Source: Thermoplasmata archaeon (lineage in GTDB: Archaea > Thermoplasmatota > Thermoplasmata > Lutacidiplasmatales > UBA184). Taken from it: a DNA stretch of 57,301 nucleotides. The stretch lies in NCBI GenBank assembly GCA_022750455.1, contig JAKIVR010000007.1, forward strand, positions 1 to 57,301. The letters are read 5' to 3'. The position numbers were made by a program, and so were the translations under genes. Under the pieces are notes generated by a model, which did not search any database, was not told where the DNA came from, and worked only from the letters and a program-made list of their open reading frames with translations. Position 1 is the first letter of the stretch. Every line of letters begins with the position of its first letter. Of the stretch, positions 37,891-47,581 are shown in pieces.

Positions 37891-40062
37891 TCACGGGCGA
37901 GAGGGACGGCGACGCCAGACGACGAGGGTCGCCACGCCGACGAGCGCCACCACGGCGATCCCGATCGCGGCGAGCTCCGCAGGAGTCGCCCCCGAACCGG
38001 CCGCCGAGGTCGAGCCGTGGCCTCCCGGGGGAGGCGGGGGGTTGGAGACCTCTGCGAGGAGATTGATCGACTCGGGCGTGATGTTGGCGGGGGTCAGCGT
38101 CACGAGCCCGCTCGAGGAGGTGTATCCGACCTCCGACGCATTCAACCAGTAGACGCCGGCGACCAGCTGGACAAGGAACCCGCCCTGGACTAGGGGGACG
38201 AGCATCCCGTTGACCGAGACCGTGGCGTTGGCCGGATCGACCGTACCCGAGAGCACGGCGTACCGGGGAGCGAACGCGGCGGTCACGGTGAGCGGCCCGC
38301 CGATCACGGTGAAGTTTCCAAACGGGGCGGTCGAGAAGTACGCGTACGAATCGACCGAGAGCTGGTACGCGTAGCTGCCGTTCGGGAGAGAGATCGGGAT
38401 CGAGGCGTTCGTCGAGGATCGGTAGACGATGTCACCGACCGAGATCGACCAGCCGATCCCGGCGGGGAGTCCCTGCGTCTCGACCCGCACCCCGTACGGG
38501 ACGGGGATCCACTGGATCGTGAGAGACGCCCCGGCGGGGCCGACCGCGAGGCTCCCCGAGGCGTTCCTCGGGGTGAAACCGGCTTGGTACCCGACGGAGT
38601 ACGCGAACTCTCCCTGGGGCAGGAACACCTCGATCGATCCGTTCGTCGTCGAATAGTTCACCCCGTCGACGGTGAGCGTCCAGTTCGTTCCTGCCGGCAG
38701 CCCGCTCTCATTGAACCAGACCGAGCGCCACCCGAGGTTCAGGGGAAGGTATTCCCCCGGCGAGAGGGTGATGTTCGCCTCCCCCTGCCAGGAGGAGTTC
38801 GGGCCGTCGAGCTGCACAAGATACGTGCCGGCAGCGAGGGTGAGGTTCACCTGACCACCGACGAACGGCGTGGGAGTCCCGTTCACGAACAGCGTCCCGT
38901 CCGGGACCGCGGAGGTGACGTTCAGAAGTCCGACTTGCCCCGGCCCGTACAGCGCCTCGGGCGTCCCGTTCCCCGCGGTGTACGACGCCGCCGGGATGCC
39001 CCCCGTCGCGTTGAGCGCGGCCTGGGAGATCACGTTCTCCGCGGACTCCCCCGTGATCCCGAAGTTGAACGCGTTGGTCACGGCCTGGAAGTTGTGGCCG
39101 TTCCAGTACTCCAAGCTGAGATTGGCGCTCGAGGCGATGTCGGTGCCGGTCGTACCGCCCCCGGGTCCGTCGATGGTCCAATCGGCGTCGATCGGATCCC
39201 CGATCGGAGCCGTCTGATACCCATCGACCACGAAATTGTCGTCGGTCCAGCCGTGGGCCCAGGGGAACGTGATGTTGTCGTACGTCCACCAGCCGTAGCC
39301 GTCGTTGTACTGCATCAGCACGTACGGCACGCCGTTCGCCGTCGCCGAGACGGACTGCGCCTGGATCGTCGCCGGGTCGCTCAGGTCGACGTCGTTCCCA
39401 GGGAGGCCGGCCGGGGCCGCGTACGCGTAGTAGGTATGGCCTTGCACCGAGCCGTTGCCGACGATCGTCGAGTCGGGCATGGCGATCGTACTGGAGCTGC
39501 TGTAGTTCCAGACGTTGTCGTCCATCTCGAGGTACTGCGAATTCGTGTCCTGCGTGTCGAGGAACGGAACGTTCTGCACCCAGAACTCCATCGTCCGGGA
39601 CCCGTTGATCAGGACGAGGTTCAGGTTGAGCTGGACCGAGACCTCCGGGTAGTAGCACTCCGAGGAGTTGCAGGTGTAGAGCACGCCTTCATTGAGCGAG
39701 TTCACGGTCAGCTCCGCGCGGAACACCGGGGACGAGTACTCGTACGGGACCATGTCGGGAGTGATCCCGAAATCGCCGATCCCCATGGCGATCGGTTCCG
39801 TGAGCCCGAACTGCAACGGGTGTATTCCGCTCCCGGCGGGGCCCGGGCCCCGCCGAAGGAGGACGCTCTGGGACGCCACGGTCCGAGCCGAGGCGTGCCC
39901 GGCGACCGAGATCGAGACCGGGGCCGCCGAGGGCGCCGGCGGGATTGGGCTCGGCGCGTGAACCGGAAGGAAGGAGGAGCTCGCGAAGGCGCTCCCCGCG
40001 AGCAGCGCCAGGACCGCCAAGGTCCCGACGGCGCTCTTCGAAGATGCGGGGACGTACGTCAA
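37891..40062 (-). CDS. Thermopsin-like (peptidase A5) secreted, membrane-anchored protein with C-terminal beta-repeat domains
   Basis: Signal peptide, EPIAMGIGDFGITPDMVPYEYSSPVFRAEL...MEFWVQNVPFLDT; repeats FNESGLPAGTNWTLTVDGVNYSTTNGS and VETQGLPAGIGWSISVGDIVYRSSTNAS; C-terminal TM then RRRPSRP. TTG start inferred. Confidence 0.82.
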   Translation of the reverse strand: MTYVPASSKSAVGTLAVLALLAGSAFASSSFLPVHAPSPIPPAPSAAPVSISVAGHASARTVASQSVLLRRGPGPAGSGIHPLQFGLTEPIAMGIGDFGITPDMVPYEYSSPVFRAELTVNSLNEGVLYTCNSSECYYPEVSVQLNLNLVLINGSRTMEFWVQNVPFLDTQDTNSQYLEMDDNVWNYSSSSTIAMPDSTIVGNGSVQGHTYYAYAAPAGLPGNDVDLSDPATIQAQSVSATANGVPYVLMQYNDGYGWWTYDNITFPWAHGWTDDNFVVDGYQTAPIGDPIDADWTIDGPGGGTTGTDIASSANLSLEYWNGHNFQAVTNAFNFGITGESAENVISQAALNATGGIPAASYTAGNGTPEALYGPGQVGLLNVTSAVPDGTLFVNGTPTPFVGGQVNLTLAAGTYLVQLDGPNSSWQGEANITLSPGEYLPLNLGWRSVWFNESGLPAGTNWTLTVDGVNYSTTNGSIEVFLPQGEFAYSVGYQAGFTPRNASGSLAVGPAGASLTIQWIPVPYGVRVETQGLPAGIGWSISVGDIVYRSSTNASIPISLPNGSYAYQLSVDSYAYFSTAPFGNFTVIGGPLTVTAAFAPRYAVLSGTVDPANATVSVNGMLVPLVQGGFLVQLVAGVYWLNASEVGYTSSSGLVTLTPANITPESINLLAEVSNPPPPPGGHGSTSAAGSGATPAELAAIGIAVVALVGVATLVVWRRRPSRP

Positions 40063-40088
40063 GGTGGAGTTGACTACGAGGCATCCCG

Positions 40089-40094
40089 ATATAT
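40089..40094 (-). promoter_or_regulatory. TATA box for thermopsin-like gene
   Basis: ATATAT, 27-32 nt upstream of in-frame TTG (40062), consistent with leaderless transcript. Confidence 0.5.
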
Positions 40095-40242
40095 TCCTTG
40101 AGGGACCTCCGGCCGACGGTCCCCCCCGCCGTCGGGAGCCGAGGCAGGTCGGCCCCGGGCGACGGCGGGCCCGATCGAGCTCCCGAGAGGTAGACGGACG
40201 ACCGCAGAGAACGCGCCATTTCAGGAAGGGGAGCTCGTCCTC

Positions 40243-40992
40243 TTGCGGCGGGGTCCGGTCGACTCGTTCCTCCTCCGCCTGACTCCCGGGTTGCAGGTCA
40301 TCGAGGGTCGCGGAACCCTCGATCTGACGGCGGTGGTCGGCGCGCGGCCGGGCGTCGAGATCCCCTGGGCCGGTGCGACGTATCGCATCGTGCGTCCCCA
40401 GCTCTCCGATCGGCTCGCCCATCTCAGGCGCCGGGCCCAGATCGTCACGCCGAAGGACGCGGCCTTCTTGTGGTACCTCGCCGGGGTCGGGCCCGGCTCC
40501 ACCGTCGTCGAGGTCGGCGCCGGCAGCGGCGCCCTCACCGTCCTCCTCGCCCACGCGGTCGGCGACGCCGGTCACGTGATCTCCTACGACCGTCGACCGG
40601 ATTTCCGGGACGTCGCGGAGCGCAACGTCGCGGCCGCCGGATTCGCCAGCCGGGTGGAGTTCCGGCTACGTCCGATCGGGGAGCAGCCGTTCGACCTCGA
40701 TCCCGCGAGCGCCGGGGCGGTGATCGCCGACGTGCCCGCCCCGTGGGAGATCGTTCCGCACGCGATCCCGGTCCTCGTCCCCGGGGGCGCGCTCGTGCTG
40801 TACACGCCCACGTACAACCAGCTCGAGCACGCCGTCCGTGAACTGCGGAGCCACGGGTTCGAGGAGACCCGCAGCGTCGAGCTCCTCGAGCGGGCGCTGC
40901 ACGTGGGCGACGGGGGGACCCGCCCGGATTTCGAGATGCTCGGGCACACCGGATTCCTCACCGGGTCCCGGTGGTTCGGGGGTCGCCGATGA
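40243..40992 (+). CDS. trmI: tRNA (adenine-N1)-methyltransferase (TrmI family); start uncertain
   Basis: RRRAQIVTPKDAAFLWYLAGVGPGSTVVEVGAGSGALTVLLAHAVG; coding similarity continues upstream of TTG (FQEGELVLLRRG). Confidence 0.87.
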   Translation: MRRGPVDSFLLRLTPGLQVIEGRGTLDLTAVVGARPGVEIPWAGATYRIVRPQLSDRLAHLRRRAQIVTPKDAAFLWYLAGVGPGSTVVEVGAGSGALTVLLAHAVGDAGHVISYDRRPDFRDVAERNVAAAGFASRVEFRLRPIGEQPFDLDPASAGAVIADVPAPWEIVPHAIPVLVPGGALVLYTPTYNQLEHAVRELRSHGFEETRSVELLERALHVGDGGTRPDFEMLGHTGFLTGSRWFGGRR

Positions 40993-41714
40993 CGACGAGC
41001 GCCCTCTCCATCGGAGGGTTCGTCGGCATCCTCCTCTCGGGGGCGTTCATGTACTGGCAGGTCGGCCGGTACGCCACGCCTCAGGTCCCCGAGACGCTGT
41101 TCGACGAGCGCAAGGAGTTCATCGCCTACTTGGTCGGACTCTTTGCCGGCGTTCCGCTCGTCATCCCTCTCATCTTCCTCCTCGATTCCACCTCGCTCGT
41201 CAGCGCCCTCGTCGACATCGCTCTCGTCGTCGTCGGGGCGGAGGTCATCCAGTGGGCCGCGGGCCGCTCGGTGTACTTCCACCGGGAGGCGTTCCCGTTC
41301 TACGCGCTCGGGATCCGCGCGGGGATGGGGGGGATCCTTGCGCTCGGGATCGTGGACACGTTCCTCAGCGGCTCCCCGACGATCGAAGGGGGCCTCTACG
41401 CCGCCGCGCAGTCCGTTGCCGTCGTCTTCGTGATCGTCGCGGCCGGGATCGCCTCGTTGCCGAACCGGGGCGAGGCACCGACCTGGAGGACCGGCTCCCC
41501 GGTCCGGGGCATGCTGTTCGCGTTCCTCGGCCTCGCGCTGCTCAGCTTCGGTGAGGCTGTCGATCCGTTGACGGGAACCGCCGGGGCCGGGTTGGCCGCC
41601 CTCGGGGCGCTGTGGCTGTACCTCCAGCGGAGGGACAAGGTCCTGGGGAGCGTCGTGCCCCCCGGCGCCGATGCGAAGAGCCTCGCCTCGTCGCCGTTCC
41701 GGCGCACGAACTAG
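40989..41714 (+). CDS. Multi-pass membrane protein of unknown function
   Basis: ATGA overlap with trmI; several TM helices. Confidence 0.7.
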   Translation: MTTSALSIGGFVGILLSGAFMYWQVGRYATPQVPETLFDERKEFIAYLVGLFAGVPLVIPLIFLLDSTSLVSALVDIALVVVGAEVIQWAAGRSVYFHREAFPFYALGIRAGMGGILALGIVDTFLSGSPTIEGGLYAAAQSVAVVFVIVAAGIASLPNRGEAPTWRTGSPVRGMLFAFLGLALLSFGEAVDPLTGTAGAGLAALGALWLYLQRRDKVLGSVVPPGADAKSLASSPFRRTN

Positions 41715-41740
41715 GTCCGCCCGTCGTAACTCGCTCGCCA

Positions 41741-41751
41741 ATTATTATATG
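41741..41751 (+). promoter_or_regulatory. TATA box for GT4-GH57 operon
   Basis: attattatatg ~30 nt upstream of ATG 41778, AT-rich island. Confidence 0.55.
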
Positions 41752-41777
41752 GCCCATGGCGGGCTGCCGAGACCCCC

Positions 41778-43214
41778 ATGCGGCACCCCCCGAACCCTCC
41801 GGTCATCGACGGTCCGCCCCCCGCGGAGCGTTCGGCGTCGGCTCCGGAACCGGTCGGCGCCCGCCGAAAGGAGCCGCAGACCCTGACGCCGGGTCGACCG
41901 GTCCCTCACACGACCCGGCAGCCGCCCCTCCCGACCGTCGTCGTCCGTCCGACCGCGGCTCGGCGGGAAGCGTTGGAGGGGCTCTCCCTGGACCTGAGCT
42001 GGCACCGTCCGCCGGAGCGGGCCCCACCCCCCGACCGCTCCCCGCTGCGTCCGGTCCACGTGGTGATGGTCGGGTGGGAGTTTCCCCCGTTCCACTCCGG
42101 TGGGCTCGGGGTGCACTGCTACGAGATCGTTCGCGAGCTGACGGCGCTCGGGCACCGGGTCACGTTCCTCACCCCGTTCCCCGGCCCGTTCCAGGACGGG
42201 AGCGGCGCCGAGTTCCGCACGCCGTCCGAACCCCGCCGGGCCGGTGTCGGCCCGACCGAGGCGTACGCCCCCGGCTCCCAGTTCTGGACCGGCGACGGGG
42301 TCCCGACCGTGGAGCGGTACAACGAATGGGTCGGATCGTTGCCCGACCCCGGTCAGGTCGACCTCGTCCATGTCCACGACTGGTTCGGCACCGTCGGCGC
42401 GACCACGCTCGCACGCCGGCTCCACGTGCCCCTCGTGATGACCGTGCACTCGACCGAGTACGACCGCTCGCTCGGCCAGCCGACCCCGGAGATCCTGCAG
42501 CGGGAGGCGTTCGGCATCGGGTCGGCCGATCGCGTCATCGCCGTCAGCCGGCATCTGAAGCAGCAGCTGGTGGAGCGGTACTTCGCGGCCCCGGACAAGG
42601 TCCGGGTCATCTACAACGCCGTGCGCCCGGCGTCGCGGGCCGACCCGAAGCTCGCGCCGGCGCAGCCGATGGTGCTGTACCTGGGACGACTCGCGGCGAT
42701 GAAGGGGATCGAGACGTTCCTCCGGGCGGCCGCGCTCGTCGCCCCGATCGCCCCCCGCGCGCTGTTCGTGGTCGCCGGGGACGGGCCCGAGTACCCTCGG
42801 CTCCTCACCCTCGCCGCGCATCTCGGCATCGCCGACCGTGTCCTCTTCTTGGGACGCGTGAGCGAGGACGAGCGGGAGTCGCTGCTCGCCCGGGCCACGG
42901 TGTTCATCCTGCCGAGCGTGGTCGAACCGTTCGGGATCGCGGCGCTGGAGGCGATGGCCGCCGGGGTCCCGACGATCCTCTCCAAGACGAGCGGCGTGGC
43001 CGAGGTGACGGAGAACGTCTTCACCGTCGACTTCTGGGACATCGACGAGTTCGCCAGCCGGATCGCCGAGCTCCTCGCCTATCCGGCGCTGCGCCGGACC
43101 ATGGGCGAGCTGGGGCGGGAGGATGCGACCCGGCACGGCTGGGCCGAGCGGGCCCGCGAGACGACCGGCGTGTACCGCGAGATGCTGGCCCGGCGATCGG
43201 GGCGGCATCCGTGA
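41778..43214 (+). CDS. Glycosyltransferase family 4 (glycogen-synthase-like)
   Basis: GWEFPPFHSGGLGVHCYEIVREL, HVHDWFG, YLGRLAAMKGIETFLRAA, PSVVEPFGIAALEAMAAGVP. Confidence 0.93.
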   Translation: MRHPPNPPVIDGPPPAERSASAPEPVGARRKEPQTLTPGRPVPHTTRQPPLPTVVVRPTAARREALEGLSLDLSWHRPPERAPPPDRSPLRPVHVVMVGWEFPPFHSGGLGVHCYEIVRELTALGHRVTFLTPFPGPFQDGSGAEFRTPSEPRRAGVGPTEAYAPGSQFWTGDGVPTVERYNEWVGSLPDPGQVDLVHVHDWFGTVGATTLARRLHVPLVMTVHSTEYDRSLGQPTPEILQREAFGIGSADRVIAVSRHLKQQLVERYFAAPDKVRVIYNAVRPASRADPKLAPAQPMVLYLGRLAAMKGIETFLRAAALVAPIAPRALFVVAGDGPEYPRLLTLAAHLGIADRVLFLGRVSEDERESLLARATVFILPSVVEPFGIAALEAMAAGVPTILSKTSGVAEVTENVFTVDFWDIDEFASRIAELLAYPALRRTMGELGREDATRHGWAERARETTGVYREMLARRSGRHP

Positions 43215-44413
43215 AGATCGTCCTCTACCTGCATCTGCACCAGCCGTGGCGGCTCGCTCGGTACCGGTACGTCGATGTCGGCAGCGGCCAAACGTACGTC
43301 GACCGGGAGCGGAATCTCGCCATCTTCCGGCGGATCGCCGAGCAGAGCTACCGCCCGGCGTTCCTCCGCCTGCGCCGGATGCTCGAGGAGGATCCGGGCT
43401 TCCGCCTCTCCCTCTCCGTCACGGGCCCGTGGATCGAGCAGGCGCGGGAGGCGGCGCCGGACCTGTTGCCGGCGCTCGCCGCGATGGTCCACACCGGCCA
43501 CGTCTCGATCGTGGGCGAGACGTACTACCACTCCCTCGCCTTCCTCCTGCCCGCACCCGAGCTCCAGGAGGAGGTGGCGATGCACCGGGCGGTGGTGCGC
43601 CAGGAGTTCGGCACGCAGCCGCGCGTGCTGCGGATGACGGAGCTCGCCTACTCCGACGACCTGGCGCGGTTCGCCGCCGAGCAACACTTCTCCGGGATGC
43701 TCGCCGAAGGCTGGGACGGGACGCTCCAGGGCCGTCCTCCGACCCGGGTCTACACCTCGGCCGCCGCGCCGTCGGTCGCCCTCCTCCTGCGCCACTACCC
43801 GTTGAGCGACGATGTCGGGTTCCGCTTCTCCTCGAGGGAGTGGAAGGAGTACCCGCTCACGGCCGAGAAGTACGTCGGCTGGATCTCCCGGCTCGACGGG
43901 GACGTGGTGAACCTCTTCTTGGATTTCGAGACGTTCGGCGAGCACCACGCCCCCTCCACGGGCATACTCGACTTCCTCCAAGCGCTCCCGACGCACGTAC
44001 GATCCTACCCCCATCTCGGGTGGGCCACCGTGGAGGAAGCGATCGAGCTGCCGAAGTTCGGCGAGCTCTCGGCGCCCCGCACGACGACGTGGGCGGACCA
44101 GAACCGCGACCTCGGCGCCTGGCTCGGGAACGACCTGCAGCGCTCCGCGTTCGAGACGGCGAAGAGCGTCGGGGAGATCGTGCGACGCAGCCACGACCCG
44201 GACCTACTCGACATCTGGCGCCAGCTGTTGACCTCGGACCACTTCTATTACATGTATCTGGGAGGCCACGGGGCGGACCTCGGGGTCCACCAGTACTTCA
44301 GCGCGTACGGCAGCCCGTACGACGCCTACGCGACGTACATGAATGCCTTGACCGATTTGAGGCAGCGGGCGCTGCGCGCGCCCGCCGCCGGGGAAAAAGG
44401 TTCGACGGCTTAG
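43211..44413 (+). CDS. Glycoside hydrolase family 57 (alpha-amylase-like)
   Basis: YLHLHQPWRL, MTELAYSDDL, LFLDFETFGEHH; GTGA overlap with GT4 gene. Confidence 0.93.
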   Translation: MKIVLYLHLHQPWRLARYRYVDVGSGQTYVDRERNLAIFRRIAEQSYRPAFLRLRRMLEEDPGFRLSLSVTGPWIEQAREAAPDLLPALAAMVHTGHVSIVGETYYHSLAFLLPAPELQEEVAMHRAVVRQEFGTQPRVLRMTELAYSDDLARFAAEQHFSGMLAEGWDGTLQGRPPTRVYTSAAAPSVALLLRHYPLSDDVGFRFSSREWKEYPLTAEKYVGWISRLDGDVVNLFLDFETFGEHHAPSTGILDFLQALPTHVRSYPHLGWATVEEAIELPKFGELSAPRTTTWADQNRDLGAWLGNDLQRSAFETAKSVGEIVRRSHDPDLLDIWRQLLTSDHFYYMYLGGHGADLGVHQYFSAYGSPYDAYATYMNALTDLRQRALRAPAAGEKGSTA

Positions 44414-44997
44414 CCGGCCACCGGGGTCGGGGGCGTCGGCAGCCCGTTCACGCTGGTCAGGACCATCCAGATCACAACGATCAGGACGATGATCAGAACC
44501 GCGTGCCAGAACCGCTCGAAGCCGACGTAGCGCCAGACCGCGTCCTTCGAGTCATCGGACGGGCGAGGCAGTCCCCACTGGAGCTTGGAGCCAAGTCCGA
44601 CGATGATGAACGTCAGGCCGAGCACCCAGAGGATCTTGCCGATCATCAGGCCCGTCGCGGCGGACTGGTAGGTCGACTGCCCCAGGCACGTCGGCGTGTT
44701 GAACGCGCACGAGGGGTACGCGACGACCGAGATGATCCAGACCGTGCCGATGAAGATGAACAACAGGCCGAGCGCCTGGATGATCCACCCGAACTTGAGG
44801 GCCATGCTGCCGATGTCCATCGCGGCCCGGGGGGCGGCGGGGGCCATCGGTTGCTGCCACGTTTGGGGGGCAGCAGGTTGTCCCGCCGCCGGCTGGGTCC
44901 ATCCCTGTTGCTGGGGATAGGCCTGGGGCGGGTACTGCTGCGGAGGGTATCCGGCCGGCGGTGGCGACCACGGCTGAGGCGGTGGGGTAGCTGGCAT
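44410..44997 (-). CDS. Membrane protein with Pro/Gln/Tyr-rich cytoplasmic-type N-terminus
   Basis: PPPAGYPPQQYPPQAYPQQQGW low-complexity region then TM helices; stop overlaps convergent GH57 stop (TTAG). Confidence 0.7.
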   Translation of the reverse strand: MPATPPPQPWSPPPAGYPPQQYPPQAYPQQQGWTQPAAGQPAAPQTWQQPMAPAAPRAAMDIGSMALKFGWIIQALGLLFIFIGTVWIISVVAYPSCAFNTPTCLGQSTYQSAATGLMIGKILWVLGLTFIIVGLGSKLQWGLPRPSDDSKDAVWRYVGFERFWHAVLIIVLIVVIWMVLTSVNGLPTPPTPVAG

Positions 44998-45060
44998 GGC
45001 GGGCAGTCAGCGAACGGGTGAATAAGCCTATCCCTCAAGGGGGGGAGGTGAGATTTCGGC

Positions 45061-46101
45061 CTAGTTCGGGCCGTCAGCGGCCTTCGGCCGGACCGCCCAC
45101 GATTGGGCGCCTTCGAGGCAGAACGCGAAATCGACGATGTGGCCGCCGGCGCTCGTGACCGCCTTCGCGACCTCCTGGCGCCGCCGGAAATCGCAGAAGA
45201 GGAGGAGGTAGCCGCCGCCCCCGGCCCCGGTGAGCTTGCCCCCGAGCGCCCCCGCCCCGCGCGCCGTTGCGTAGAACTTGTCGATCGCCGGGTTCGAGAC
45301 GCCTTCGGTGAACTTCTTCTTCGCCTCCCACCCCTCGTGGAGCAGCTCCCCCATGGCGTCCAGGTTCCCGGTGAGCAGCTCCTTCTTCATGGCGAAGGCG
45401 AGCTTCTTCGCGTCGTCCAACCCCTGCACGGTCGACGAGCGCCCTTCCTTGTAGGCGGTCGTCTGGTTCTCGATGATCGTCCCCGAGTATCGGGTGACCC
45501 CGGTGTAGACGAGCATGAGGCGGTAGGCGAGCTCGTTCGACACCTCCGGGTCGATCCGGAGCGGATTGACGACGGTGGAGTTGCCGGTGAACTCGATGAA
45601 GTTGAACCCCCCGAAGGCGGCCGCGTACTGGTCCTGGCGACCCCCGGGCTCGCCGAGGTCGACGCGCTCGATCTTGTAGGCGAGCTCCGCCACCTCGTAG
45701 GTCGTCATCGGGAGCTTGAGGTAGCGCTGGAACAGCGTGACGAGCGAGACCGAGAGGGTGGAGGAGCCTCCGAGACCCGTCCTCGGCGGGGCGTCGCTGT
45801 GCAGGAAGATCTCCATGCTGCGGTCGGAGCGGTGGAAATGCTTCAGGAACGCCTTGACGAGGTCGAGCTCCCCATTGTACACCATCTCGTGGGGGGCCCG
45901 GTACTCGGCGGTGACGTCGAAGTCGAGGGAGTGGACCTTCGCCTCCCCGTGGCCGGGGTCGGCGTACAACGTCGCGTAGGCGTACTTGTCGATGGTCGCA
46001 TTGAGGACGGCACCCCCCCGCTCCTCCGGGTAGGGACTGACGTCCGTTCCCCCCCCGGCGAACGAGATCCGGAGAGGTGCCTTGGACCGGAGGATATCCA
46101 T
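45061..46101 (-). CDS. GHMP-family sugar kinase (heptose-7-phosphate kinase/HddA-like)
   Basis: RSKAPLRISFAGGGTDVSPYPEERGG, GLGGSSTLSVSL, KLTGAGGGGYLLLF. Confidence 0.88.
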   Translation of the reverse strand: MDILRSKAPLRISFAGGGTDVSPYPEERGGAVLNATIDKYAYATLYADPGHGEAKVHSLDFDVTAEYRAPHEMVYNGELDLVKAFLKHFHRSDRSMEIFLHSDAPPRTGLGGSSTLSVSLVTLFQRYLKLPMTTYEVAELAYKIERVDLGEPGGRQDQYAAAFGGFNFIEFTGNSTVVNPLRIDPEVSNELAYRLMLVYTGVTRYSGTIIENQTTAYKEGRSSTVQGLDDAKKLAFAMKKELLTGNLDAMGELLHEGWEAKKKFTEGVSNPAIDKFYATARGAGALGGKLTGAGGGGYLLLFCDFRRRQEVAKAVTSAGGHIVDFAFCLEGAQSWAVRPKAADGPN

Positions 46102-46159
46102 GGGCGGCTCGGCGAGCGAAAGATAGCTTCTTAAGAGTGCCCCCCTCCCCCCGACCGGA

Positions 46160-46597
46160 ATGCCCGCACAAGCCGAGGAAGAGTTCGGCACCATCGTCAA
46201 CAACTGGTTGCGGACCCACCGCTACCTGCTGTCGATCCTGGTGTTCGCGGGGGGGATCGTGCTCTCGACGCTCGCCTTCGGCGATTTCACCCCGGCGTCG
46301 AGCGTGTGGCCGTTCAGTGTCATCAACACGTACACCGACGGCACGCTCAACGGCGGGTCGGGGGTCAACTACAATCTCGGGTTCGTCATCCTGGGCCCGA
46401 TCATCGCCCTCATCGGCGCGTACCTCGTCGGCGCCTACATCCTCGCCCGCCGCAAGTTCGAGCACCTGATGGTCACCAAGAGCAAGGCCGAGTTCCTCCG
46501 GAACATCCCCGACCTCGAGCAGCTGCTCTGGGACCTCACGCCGGCCGACGAGACCCGCTACCTCCAGAAGTTGGGGGACCTGCGCATCCGGCGCTGA
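46160..46597 (+). CDS. Two-TM protein, DUF3198-like
   Basis: Two TM helices then conserved-looking tail LVTKSKAEFLRNIPDLEQLLWDL-like sequence. Confidence 0.6.
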   Translation: MPAQAEEEFGTIVNNWLRTHRYLLSILVFAGGIVLSTLAFGDFTPASSVWPFSVINTYTDGTLNGGSGVNYNLGFVILGPIIALIGAYLVGAYILARRKFEHLMVTKSKAEFLRNIPDLEQLLWDLTPADETRYLQKLGDLRIRR

Positions 46598-46646
46598 CGA
46601 CGACCGACCGCGCCGGCGTCAAGTAGCCCACCCGATTGGATGGCCG

Positions 46647-47561
46647 ATGGCCGTCCCCTCCGTCGATCACGTCAAGGGATTCCGGTTCCGACGCCTCGAC
46701 AAGCCCGAGGAGTTCCGCACCGCCGAGGAGCTCCAGCGCGAGGTGTGGGGGACGGGGGAGTCGGCCCCGGTCTCGGCCCCGCGCCTGCGGGAGATGCAGG
46801 ACCACGGCGGCCACGTGCTCGGGGCGTACGTCGATATCTACCTCGCCGGCGTGCTGGCGAGCTCCCTCGGCTGGGACGGGAAGGAGCTGTACCAGTTCGT
46901 GGCGATGGCCGCCGTCCGGCCCGAGTACCGCCAGCACCGGGTCGGGATCCGGCTCGGGGCGTACTTGCGGGACCAGACGATGCAGCAAGGTCTGACGACG
47001 GCGCGCTGGATGATCGATCCGCTCGATGGCCGCGCGGCGCACGTGGCGATCCGGGCGCTCGGGGCGGTGCCGGACCGGTACCTGACCCACTACTTCGGCA
47101 CCCTCGCGACCCCGCCGGACCGCGGTCTGGAGACGGACCGCCTCTCGGTGCGCTGGACGCTGAGCGATCCGACCGTCGAATCGCGGCTGAACGCCACGCC
47201 CCCGCCGGGCGCCAAGCCTCGAACGGCCCCCGCGCCGCTCGAGGGGGCGCCGATGCTCGTCACCGACGTCGCGGAGAGCGGGCTGCGGTTCCCGACCGAG
47301 GTGCGGGAACCGTCGGAGCCCCGGGCGACGATCGAGGTCCCGTTCGACCTCGACGCGATCCAACACCACGAACCGGCCCGGCTCCGACCGTGGCGACACG
47401 CAGTGCGGGACGCGTTCCGCGCCGCCCTCGACGCGGGCTACGCGGTGACCGACTTCACCGTGCAGACCGTCGAGCACGAGCGCCGGAGCTTCTACCTTCT
47501 CGAGGCTCGACCTCCGGCCCCGCCACCCCCGACCGGCGCGGTGGCGATTCCCCCTAAGTAG
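46647..47561 (+). CDS. GNAT-like acyltransferase-related protein
   Basis: GGHVLGAYVDIYLAGVLASSLG...MAAVRPEYRQHRVGIRLGAYLRDQTMQQGL. Confidence 0.7.
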   Translation: MAVPSVDHVKGFRFRRLDKPEEFRTAEELQREVWGTGESAPVSAPRLREMQDHGGHVLGAYVDIYLAGVLASSLGWDGKELYQFVAMAAVRPEYRQHRVGIRLGAYLRDQTMQQGLTTARWMIDPLDGRAAHVAIRALGAVPDRYLTHYFGTLATPPDRGLETDRLSVRWTLSDPTVESRLNATPPPGAKPRTAPAPLEGAPMLVTDVAESGLRFPTEVREPSEPRATIEVPFDLDAIQHHEPARLRPWRHAVRDAFRAALDAGYAVTDFTVQTVEHERRSFYLLEARPPAPPPPTGAVAIPPK

Positions 47562-47581
47562 AGTCCTTCCGTACCAACCCC

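Noticed and set aside
41745-43208. 487-aa minus-strand ORF
   Set aside because: Antisense to the GT4 gene; shadow ORF
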